Translations under genes and position numbers: made by a program
NCBI GenBank assembly: GCA_903829565.1
Contig: CAIKQM010000232.1
Location: forward strand, 1 to 8,686
Direction of reading: 5' to 3'
From: an uncultured Planctomycetota bacterium
Lineage (GTDB): Bacteria; Planctomycetota; UBA1135; GCA-002686595
Length of the DNA stretch: 8,686 nucleotides
Shown: piece by piece, positions 1-6,065 of the stretch
Layout: each line of letters opens with the position of its first letter
Position numbering within the stretch: position 1 is the stretch's first letter
Notes under the pieces: generated by a model
Databases searched by the model: none
Seen by the model: only the letters and a program-made list of their open reading frames with translations
Told to the model about the DNA's origin: nothing

Positions 1-361
1 CGCCCACGGTGCCATTGGCGACCACGGGTTGGTTGTTCTCTTCATTCGATTGGAAGCCGTTCGTGACAAGGCGCGTATGGCCCGTCATCGCCAGACCAAT
101 CGCATCGGCGCCGCCCTTGTTCTTCTGCCACAAGGTCAGTCCGCGCTGGATGAGCTCATCGAACTTGGGCGCCTGTAAAAAGCGCTCGACAGACCCTGCT
201 TGGCGGAACACATCGATGGTCTCGCCGTTTGCCACCGTCAAGCCTGCGGCCTCGCTGCCGCGCGTCTTGGAGTAGTGGTACAGGTTGCGAAGCATCGAGC
301 CCGCGAGAGTGGGATCCACTGTCGCGGTGCGCGCAAAGACGACTCCGAAGATGCCGCACAT
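1..361 (-). CDS. GlmS-like class II glutamine amidotransferase, N-terminal part (partial, runs off left edge)
   Basis: The reading frame starts with ATG at 361 and stays open to the window edge (120 codons seen). It begins MCGIFGVV; after removal of Met1, Cys2 would be the nucleophile of an Ntn-type glutaminase domain, which releases ammonia from glutamine. Further landmarks match the GlmS glutaminase domain: SKTRGSEAAGL (residues 31-41, compare GlmS RGYDSAGI), GHTRLVTNG (94-102, compare GHTRWATHG) and VANGTVG (114-120, compare the oxyanion-hole HNG motif). It is closer to GlmS than to asparagine synthetase B, whose early motif is HRGPD. The C-terminal part, presumably SIS phosphosugar-isomerase domains or another acceptor domain, lies outside the window, so the acceptor is unknown. 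The start lies 23 bases after the glycosyltransferase stop, with a GGAG at 373-376 about 11 bases upstream. The same-strand neighbours suggest a role in making or modifying an amino sugar for a surface glycan (inference). It may be a GlmS paralogue rather than the housekeeping enzyme. Confidence 0.88.
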   Translation of the reverse strand, partial: MCGIFGVVFARTATVDPTLAGSMLRNLYHYSKTRGSEAAGLTVANGETIDVFRQAGSVERFLQAPKFDELIQRGLTLWQKNKGGADAIGLAMTGHTRLVTNGFQSNEENNQPVVANGTVG

Positions 362-384
362 GCAGGTTCAGGCTCCGTCGTCGA

Positions 385-1437
385 TCAAGCCCCATCGCGC
401 TGGGCGCGGCGGAGCGGCGAGCACAGCGGCTCGCGCGGGACATTGTAGATGTCCAACACCACCGCCTGCAGTAGCAACTGCACGCCGAGGATGATGGGCA
501 TAGCGGCGATCATGACCACGCCGGCCGAAGCGTAGGCGTTGTCACGAATGTGGCTCCAATAGGCATAGGCGCCGTAGCTTGTGCCAAACAACAGCATCGG
601 CACACCCAGCAGCAAGAACAGCGATGTCGCGCTGAAGTCATGCACGATGTAGCGCCAGAAGAGGCGCCGCATCAATCCCATGAACAGGCGCGGCGGGAAC
701 TCGCACAGTACGCGCAACGGCGACAGCGAGCTGTGTTCATCGCCATAGCGCGCGGGCACCGGCAGATCGCGCACCACAGCGCGCAGAATGCCCAGTTCCA
801 CCAAGAAGCCTGACTCGAAGTAGTAGCGCTTGGGCAGTTGTGACAGATCGAGGCGCTCTAGCACCTTGGCGCGCACCGCGATGTAGCCATTCGCCGGGTC
901 AAAGATGTTCCAGTAGCCCGAAGCGGCCTTCACAAAGAACGTCAAGCCCGCATTGCCAATCACACGCACGACCGGCATTTGGCGCAGCGCATCCAGATGT
1001 TGGTAGCGATTGCACTTGACCACATCGGCTTGGCCATCGATCAGCGGTTGCACCAAGCGCGGCAAGTACGCCGGGTCCATCTGATCGTCGCCATCCATCT
1101 TGACCACGATGTCCGCCTGCAACTGCAGTGCTTCGCGGAAGCCGGTAGCCATCGCGCCGCCTACACCTTGGTTGACTGCATGCCGGATCAACACCACGCG
1201 CGGATCACGACAGGCCTCAATCTGCTTGGCTGTATCGTCGGGAGAACAGTCTTCGACGATGACGATCGCGTGCACCCAACCAGGGATGCCGTGAATGACC
1301 TTTTGGATCTGCGAGGCCACGCGATACGCGGGCACCACCACCACGACCTTCGCGCCGTGCAGCACTGCCGGCGCGATCATGGTGTCTGCCAGTCGCGCCG
1401 GAGTGGCGCGTGCGGAGTCTCGCTCAAGAGAGGTCAT
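385..1437 (-). CDS. Family 2 glycosyltransferase, DPM1-like, with two C-terminal membrane helices
   Basis: This is a 350-residue protein if it starts at ATG 1437. The GT-A fold begins with VVVVVPAYR (residues 31-39), then the nucleotide-binding VEDCSPDDT (61-69) and the metal/nucleotide DxD-type motif MDGDDQMDP (114-122). ESGFLVELGI (208-217) resembles the acceptor-side region of polyprenyl-phosphate glycosyltransferases. Two strongly hydrophobic segments (about 272-294 and 305-330) anchor the C terminus in the inner membrane. Known relatives move a sugar from a nucleotide donor to a polyprenyl phosphate on the cytoplasmic face; the sugar cannot be told here. The open frame extends to ATG 1545, but that start overlaps the upstream gene and adds 36 residues unlike the family. 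ATG 1380 (MIAPAVLHGAK) is a possible shorter start. No strong Shine-Dalgarno is seen at either. It follows the phosphatase-like gene by 59 bases and precedes the amidotransferase by 23, so probably all three share an operon. Confidence 0.93.
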   Translation of the reverse strand: MTSLERDSARATPARLADTMIAPAVLHGAKVVVVVPAYRVASQIQKVIHGIPGWVHAIVIVEDCSPDDTAKQIEACRDPRVVLIRHAVNQGVGGAMATGFREALQLQADIVVKMDGDDQMDPAYLPRLVQPLIDGQADVVKCNRYQHLDALRQMPVVRVIGNAGLTFFVKAASGYWNIFDPANGYIAVRAKVLERLDLSQLPKRYYFESGFLVELGILRAVVRDLPVPARYGDEHSSLSPLRVLCEFPPRLFMGLMRRLFWRYIVHDFSATSLFLLLGVPMLLFGTSYGAYAYWSHIRDNAYASAGVVMIAAMPIILGVQLLLQAVVLDIYNVPREPLCSPLRRAQRDGA

Positions 1438-1456
1438 AGGGACGCTCGGTAGTATC

Positions 1457-1474
1457 GGCGCGTTGTCGCGCGCC
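1457..1474 (-). other. GC-rich inverted repeat between phosphatase-like gene and glycosyltransferase gene
   Basis: A perfect 6-base-pair stem (GGCGCG / CGCGCC) with a 6-base loop lies in the 59-base gap between the two minus-strand genes, about 20 bases upstream of the glycosyltransferase start. There is no following T-tract in the transcript, so it is not a normal intrinsic terminator. It might stabilise or partly separate the two cistrons. In DNA this GC-rich such a small stem can also arise by chance. Confidence 0.3.
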
Positions 1475-1496
1475 CTTGACAGGCTAACGAAGGCTA

Positions 1497-2996
1497 CTAC
1501 CCGAGACCTGCATCCAAGAACGGCTGTGGTTCGCTGGTCATCCACGGTTGCGCCGGCAACCCGTACAGCGACAGCAGGGTGGGGGCGACCGCGGTTACGG
1601 ATGCGACTTCCCTAGTTGCGTGGATGCGGCGGCCTTTGCTCCAAGCCAAGCACCAACCTGAGTCCTTGTGGTGCGCGGTGGATTGGTCGGCCGTGCCGTG
1701 CTCTTCCACATGCCGCCCCAAGGGCACCGACCAATCGGGTTTGGCATCGTGCCGGATGGCATAGCGCTGGCCGCGGCTCGTGCGTTGCGGCATGTTCAGT
1801 TCGCAGAAGACCTGCCGGCCGCGACGCTGGACATGGAACAGGCCCTCTTCGTCGAGCACGCGCAACCCGGCCAAGAGCGCGGCCCCGCGCGTCGCCGCAC
1901 CCTCGTCTTCGAAGTTGACCGTGATGTCGGGGTTCATCTGGTGCAGCACCACATGCGCGGGCAACTGCAAGGCGGCGAAGAGCTCGCCTTCGTGCACCAA
2001 ACGCACCACAGGGTTGTGGATCTCATGCACCGGATCGAACGGGCGCACACCTAACGCGGTGCCGACAACGACCACCGTGTTGTTGTCCACGAGATGGAAC
2101 AGCTCTGCCAGCCGCGCGTCCATCCAGCGGAAGCTCTTCTCAATCCAGTCGTGGAAGCGCTCCTCGTAACGCTTGCGATCGTCGACGGCTTGGAAGAAGC
2201 GCTGGTCTGTGGCCGAGAGCGCATCTTGAAAGCGCTGTGGTTCTGCGGCTCGCCAGTAGCGATGCTGCATGTAGGCCACATGGTTCAAGTGCACCGACGC
2301 ATAGCGCGGGCGGTGTTGGCCGTACAGCGTGCGGAAGGCATCCCACACCAAGTAGCTGTGCAGCATGGCGCGTTCGGGCACGCGGGCGGCTCCCGCGAGC
2401 TTTTCCAGCGGTACTTGTGCCATGGTGCGCGCAATGGTGCTCAGGCGTGCGCCGCTCTTGCGCGTGCGCCACAAGAGGGTCAACGCCTCGCGTGCGTGGC
2501 GCGCAAAGTCGACCGAGTAGTTGCGCGCACCAAAGACGCAGAACTCTTGCAGCGCGCGGGCCTCGTCAGGAAAACAGGACGGGTCATCGGCCAAGGACTC
2601 GGGCACGTAGTAGCGCGCGGCACCGCTGGTGCGCGGCGGGAAGCTCATCAAGCTGCCAAGCACGCCCACGCTGATGCCGTGAGCGTCGAGCACATCCCAC
2701 ACGCAGCGCCCGTGGATGCTGCTGGTGTCTTGGCCGAAGCCGATCAGTCCGTGCTCTGCGGGCGTCAGGCCGGTGTACAGCGAAGGCCACACGATCCAGG
2801 GCGAGATCACGCGCCAGGCTTTGGGCTGCGTAGGATCGAAGCCGGGGATGCGCGTGCGCACAAAGGCGCCCTCTTCGAGCATGCGCGCAAAGGCCGGCAG
2901 CTTGCCTTCCGCCACAAAGCGCCGCAGAAAGTGCTGTTCGGCTTCGTTGAGCTCAACGAAGAGCACCGAAAGCGGGGCTTGGCGCTGCTGGATCAT
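1497..2996 (-). CDS. Divergent alkaline-phosphatase/type I phosphodiesterase superfamily protein, probably lacking most metal ligands
   Basis: This 499-residue protein has no signal peptide or membrane helix, so it is likely cytoplasmic. The fold is recognisable: a first strand VLFVELNEAE (11-20), then KLPAFARMLEEGA (32-44), WPSLYTGLTPAEHGLIGF (70-87), NHVAYMQHRYW (238-248), a strand VVVVGTALG (308-316), and a C-terminal APTLLSLYGLP (471-481). By eye alignment to type I phosphodiesterases, the usual metal-binding residues are mostly replaced: Asp by Asn17, the Asp of DxxxH by Ala241 (His245 remains), and the DH of the DHG motif by Thr313-Ala314. His443 seems kept. The nucleophile Thr is not evident; Ser72 beside Pro71 is the closest candidate. 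It may therefore be a pseudoenzyme or use a changed site. It is the first gene of the minus-strand operon with the family 2 glycosyltransferase and the amidotransferase. No Shine-Dalgarno precedes ATG 2996. Superfamily membership is fairly sure; the function is unknown. Confidence 0.82.
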   Translation of the reverse strand: MIQQRQAPLSVLFVELNEAEQHFLRRFVAEGKLPAFARMLEEGAFVRTRIPGFDPTQPKAWRVISPWIVWPSLYTGLTPAEHGLIGFGQDTSSIHGRCVWDVLDAHGISVGVLGSLMSFPPRTSGAARYYVPESLADDPSCFPDEARALQEFCVFGARNYSVDFARHAREALTLLWRTRKSGARLSTIARTMAQVPLEKLAGAARVPERAMLHSYLVWDAFRTLYGQHRPRYASVHLNHVAYMQHRYWRAAEPQRFQDALSATDQRFFQAVDDRKRYEERFHDWIEKSFRWMDARLAELFHLVDNNTVVVVGTALGVRPFDPVHEIHNPVVRLVHEGELFAALQLPAHVVLHQMNPDITVNFEDEGAATRGAALLAGLRVLDEEGLFHVQRRGRQVFCELNMPQRTSRGQRYAIRHDAKPDWSVPLGRHVEEHGTADQSTAHHKDSGWCLAWSKGRRIHATREVASVTAVAPTLLSLYGLPAQPWMTSEPQPFLDAGLG

Positions 2997-3009
2997 AGAG
3001 AGGGGTGTG

Positions 3010-3015
3010 AGTATA
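3010..3015 (-). promoter_or_regulatory. Possible -10 box for the phosphatase-like operon
   Basis: TATACT on the minus strand differs from the consensus TATAAT at one position and lies in the short divergent gap. If used, transcription would begin near 3003, only about 7 bases before ATG 2996, which has no Shine-Dalgarno. No convincing -35 element is found at 16-18 bases spacing. An imperfectly placed 5-base inverted repeat, AGCCG/CGGCT (3015-3029), overlaps its upstream edge and could be an operator. This is a weak call. Confidence 0.25.
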
Positions 3016-3089
3016 GCCGCCTTTCGGCTCTCCGCAGGTGAGGCTTGAGCCGCACGCGCCCAGCGGCGATCCTAGTGTGCGTGGAGCCC

Positions 3090-4751
3090 ATGTATCGCCG
3101 CTGGCTGTGGTTGGTGTTGGCGCTGACCCTGTTGACGGGTGCGCTGCGCTCCGTAGGGCGCGACTATCTGTTGCCCTACGGGCCCGAGCCGGACGGGCTG
3201 GTGTACGAGAAGCAGGTTCGCACTCTTGAGGACGGCCGCAGCGAGGCGCGCGGCCAGCACCTCTTCGGGTTCTACCCGTTGCTGCCCGCGGCGCTCACAG
3301 CAACTTTGACGGATGCGCCTCACGCGGATGATGTGCCGCGTCCGTTGGAAGAGCAGCTCGCCCGCGCAGCAGCGCAGCGCGCGCGCATCCGCTTGGTGAT
3401 CGCATGGCTCTCGGCGCTGGCGGTGCCCTTTGTGTGGCTCTTGGCACGACGCTTTGTGCCGGACGCGTGGGCCTTTGCCGCAGCAGCCTTGTGTGCTGTG
3501 GACCCGTTCGTGTTGTGGTTTGCCCAACAAGCGCGCCCGCACGCGGCCTTGTTGCCGTGGGTGGCCGCAGCTCTGTGGGCCTCCACTCATCTGGCGCGAC
3601 GCTGTGGTTGGCGCGAGTGCTTGTGGGCTGGAGTTGCTGCTGCAGGTGCAGTGTGCACCCTACAGTCGGGTGTGGCTGTGTTGGTGCCCATGTTCGTGGC
3701 CGTCTGCTTCAGCGTGCGTAGTGGAGCTGCTGCGCTGCGCGTGTTGGTGGGGCTGGCGCTCGTGGTTGCCGCTGCTTGGCTGGCTTACCCCAGTGCAGCA
3801 GGTGTGAGCAACGCAGTAGGGGTGGGCAGCAACACCCTTGAGTTGTCTGGTCACAAGATGGACCTGACCATCTTCAACGGTGCGGGCTTTGCCAAAGTGT
3901 GGGCCGCTCTGCGGGATTACGACCCGCTGCTCTTGGGGGCCGTGTTGGTGAGCGCGCTTGTGTGGTTCCTGCACCGCACCTTGCGCCTAAGCCGCGAAGC
4001 TCTGGTGGTCGTGGCCTTTGTGGTGGCCTACTTCGTCGCCATCGGCCTCTACCAACGCACCTACCAGCGTTTCGCGCTGCAGTTGGTGCCCGCGTTGTGT
4101 GTGGTGGTGGTGTGGTCTGTGTGGATGGTGCACCGGCGGTGGCCGAAGATCGCTGCTGCTCTCGTGGTGCTGGTGCTCGTGGGTCAAGCTGGTTTGACAG
4201 CCGGTGTGCTGCGCGCGCGTACGGCAACGGACACCTTTGTGGAGGCTGCCACATGGATCGAGGCGCATGTGCCTGCGACTGAGCCAGTAGCCTTCATGCC
4301 TCCGCTGGACTTGCCGCTGTGGATGGATGAGCGCTCGGTTGCACGCAACGAACCCTTCCTGTTGGATGAGGCGTACCCGTGGTACACATGGCGTTGGCGT
4401 TCGCGTGCCTTGGGGGAAAACGGTCGTTCCTTATGGGTGATGCCGCTCGCTACCGGTGCGCAACGCGAAGCCGCCAAGCAAGACCCCGCTGCGTATGTGA
4501 CTTCGCTCGGGGCACGTTGGTTGGTCATCGAGGACCATCGTGGGCGTCGCCCGCTCTTGGCCTTGTTGCGCGCGACGATTGCCAGCCGAGCTGACCTGAT
4601 GGTGCGGATCAGCCCGCACGATGATCCGGATGAAGCACTACCGCTCGTGCACCAAGACGATGACTTCCAACGCAGCTTGCCATGGACTTGGAGCGTGGTT
4701 CGTGCGGGTCAAGTAGGCCCGGTGATCGAAGTCTGGCGCCTGCGCGAATAG
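3090..4751 (+). CDS. Integral-membrane GT-C glycosyltransferase (PMT/ArnT-like, GT39-type)
   Basis: This is a 553-residue protein from ATG 3090. The first membrane helix begins at once (WLWLVLALTLLTGAL, residues 5-19) and is followed by LPYGPEPDG (28-36), the place of the first periplasmic loop whose acidic residue is catalytic in GT-C enzymes. WFAQQARPHAAL (143-154) matches the family's SQEARPYAL-type loop, and YQRFALQLVPALCVVV (325-340) matches its FxRYxLPLxP segment. About ten hydrophobic helices run to about residue 372. A soluble, probably periplasmic domain (373-553) ends the protein. Relatives transfer a sugar from a polyprenyl-phosphate donor to lipid, protein or glycan acceptors outside the inner membrane; donor and acceptor are not readable here. 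ATG 3090 has GGAG at 3083-3086, a short 3-base spacing. TTG 3045 is an in-frame alternative with AGGTGAGG before it, adding 15 residues. The gene diverges from the phosphatase-like operon and converges with the flippase gene. Confidence 0.88.
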   Translation: MYRRWLWLVLALTLLTGALRSVGRDYLLPYGPEPDGLVYEKQVRTLEDGRSEARGQHLFGFYPLLPAALTATLTDAPHADDVPRPLEEQLARAAAQRARIRLVIAWLSALAVPFVWLLARRFVPDAWAFAAAALCAVDPFVLWFAQQARPHAALLPWVAAALWASTHLARRCGWRECLWAGVAAAGAVCTLQSGVAVLVPMFVAVCFSVRSGAAALRVLVGLALVVAAAWLAYPSAAGVSNAVGVGSNTLELSGHKMDLTIFNGAGFAKVWAALRDYDPLLLGAVLVSALVWFLHRTLRLSREALVVVAFVVAYFVAIGLYQRTYQRFALQLVPALCVVVVWSVWMVHRRWPKIAAALVVLVLVGQAGLTAGVLRARTATDTFVEAATWIEAHVPATEPVAFMPPLDLPLWMDERSVARNEPFLLDEAYPWYTWRWRSRALGENGRSLWVMPLATGAQREAAKQDPAAYVTSLGARWLVIEDHRGRRPLLALLRATIASRADLMVRISPHDDPDEALPLVHQDDDFQRSLPWTWSVVRAGQVGPVIEVWRLRE

Positions 4752-4758
4752 GGCTGCG

Positions 4759-4786
4759 CGCTTAGATCCGCACGCTTAGATCCGTA
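4759..4786. repeat. 14-base tandem duplication at the convergent gene ends
   Basis: Two adjacent copies of CGCTTAGATCCGNA (4759-4772 with C and 4773-4786 with T at position N) differ by one base. The second copy contains the flippase stop codon (4776-4778) and its last sense codons; the first lies in the 24-base gap between the two convergent stops. This looks like a local replication-slippage duplication of the 3' end of the flippase gene. No terminator hairpin with a T-tract is visible in the gap. Confidence 0.7.
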
Positions 4787-6056
4787 CGCCGGCATAGCGG
4801 CGAGCGGCGTACTTCAAGAAGCCTGCGCCGACGGCCACGCTAATGGCCGTACCGAGTGCGGCACCTTCCAGGCCATAGCTCGGAATCAACAGCGCGTTGG
4901 CCGCGATGTTGACCGCCACCGTGCACAACATCAGCATCGAATGGCGCGCCGGTTGGTTAGCCATCAGCAGGATCTGCGCCATCGGTTGCCATGCGGCCGC
5001 ACACACGACACCCACCACCAAGATGCGGTAGGACTGCACTGATTCGCTGAAGCCAAGGGTTCCGCCGAGTTGCTCGACGATGTAGCTATAGGCAGGCAAG
5101 GAGAGCACACCGAGGCCAGCGACCAAGGCCAAGCTCTTCCAACGCATGCTGCGCGCCAGCGCTTCTACTGCTGCTGTGTTGCCTGCGGCGAGGTGCTGTG
5201 CCAACACAGGATTGACTTGGTTTTGCAGCACCACCAACACTTGCCAGAAGCCCTCGGCAAACATCGCCGCCCAGGTGTAGAAGCCCACCTTGGTGTCGGT
5301 CAGCCACAGGCCCAACATCCAGATGTCGATCTTGGCATTGAGTTCCAACAGCACCGCAGCTGCGGCCGATTGCAGGCCAAAGTACAGGTGCGTGCGCATC
5401 CAGGTGCGGACTTCGCTCCATTGCGGGCGTCCGCAGTGACGAGCCACTTCTGCTCCAGCCACCACCAACAGCAAGGCTTCCGAGATGCTGAAGATGCCGA
5501 GCAACGCATCTGCATCCCACTGTTGGCGAGCCGCCATCCACAGAGCCATCAGCAGCAGCAAGTAGCGCGCAGCGGTCAGCAACGCAAAGGTGCGCATGCG
5601 CCGCCAGCCGTTGACGGCTGCGAGCAGTTGCTTGTTGAGCGCAAAGCAGAACAGCCCCGGTGTGCTGGCAGCCATGGCCGTCGCGACTCCGGGCGAGTCC
5701 AACCACGCGGCGATGCTGTGACGCGCAAACCAATAGATCGCACAGACGCCAAGTGCGAGCACGGCCGTAGGCACGAGAGCTGCCCAGATGATGGTCGCCG
5801 AACGATCGCGATGGGCGGCTTGTTGCACATCGCTGGCGTGGGAACCCAAGGCGCGCAGCAGCGAGTGATTGATGCCCACCGAGGCCAGCATGGAGGCCAC
5901 CACATAGGCAGCGAGGCCTTGGTTGAACACACCCAGCGCAGCGGGGCTCCACTGTGTGCCGACGAGGATGTTCAACGCCAAGCCGGTGGCCGCTAGCACC
6001 GCTAGCGCGCCAAAGTTCCACAGCACCTCGCGCGTCATGCGTCCTGTCTCGCTCAC
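4776..6056 (-). CDS. Wzx/MATE-type polysaccharide (lipid-linked glycan) flippase
   Basis: The protein has 426 residues and is almost entirely hydrophobic helices with short loops, the usual size and pattern of the 12-14-helix MOP superfamily. Family-like landmarks are WNFGALAVLAATGLALN (13-29) in helix 1, LNAKIDIWMLGLWLTDTKVGFY (split across 239-260, the mid-protein N-x-x-D...VGxY region) and the C-terminal NIAANALLIPSYGLEGAA (383-400). Known relatives move undecaprenyl-linked oligosaccharides across the inner membrane; the cargo here is unknown. The open frame begins with GTG at 6056, 9 bases after the fadJ stop; ATG at 6038 (MTREVLWNF) is an equally possible start with AGGA just upstream. 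It lies downstream of fadI-fadJ on the same strand, so it may be read through from them, and it converges with the GT-C gene. It could instead be an O-antigen, capsule or exopolysaccharide flippase without a polymerase nearby; none is seen in the window. Confidence 0.9.
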   Translation of the reverse strand: MSETGRMTREVLWNFGALAVLAATGLALNILVGTQWSPAALGVFNQGLAAYVVASMLASVGINHSLLRALGSHASDVQQAAHRDRSATIIWAALVPTAVLALGVCAIYWFARHSIAAWLDSPGVATAMAASTPGLFCFALNKQLLAAVNGWRRMRTFALLTAARYLLLLMALWMAARQQWDADALLGIFSISEALLLVVAGAEVARHCGRPQWSEVRTWMRTHLYFGLQSAAAAVLLELNAKIDIWMLGLWLTDTKVGFYTWAAMFAEGFWQVLVVLQNQVNPVLAQHLAAGNTAAVEALARSMRWKSLALVAGLGVLSLPAYSYIVEQLGGTLGFSESVQSYRILVVGVVCAAAWQPMAQILLMANQPARHSMLMLCTVAVNIAANALLIPSYGLEGAALGTAISVAVGAGFLKYAARRYAGVRI

Positions 6057-6065
6057 GCTGCGACT

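Noticed and set aside
156..443. Minus-strand 95-codon open frame over the amidotransferase start
   Set aside because: It is in another frame than MCGIFGVV, is Arg-rich and has no domain; the amidotransferase frame explains the region.
1476..1481. TTGACA on the plus strand, a perfect -35 sequence
   Set aside because: No -10 box lies 16-18 bases downstream and no plus-strand gene follows; probably chance.
1438..1545. 36-codon N-terminal extension of the family 2 glycosyltransferase
   Set aside because: It overlaps the upstream coding region by 49 bases and has no similarity to the start of family 2 enzymes.
2094..3041. Long plus-strand open frame (315 codons) antisense to the phosphatase-like gene
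   Set aside because: The opposite strand encodes a protein with clear superfamily motifs; this frame has no recognisable domain and is a usual shadow in GC-rich DNA.
4752..4775. Search for a terminator between the convergent genes
   Set aside because: No stem with T-tract was seen, only the tandem repeat.
5070..5996. Long plus-strand open frame (308 codons) inside the flippase gene
   Set aside because: The translated protein is rich in His, Gln and Arg with no motif, while the minus strand gives a clear multi-helix flippase.
5086..6021. Second minus-strand open frame (311 codons) overlapping the flippase gene
   Set aside because: It is an alternate frame of the flippase gene, rich in Arg, Gly and Ser and without motifs.
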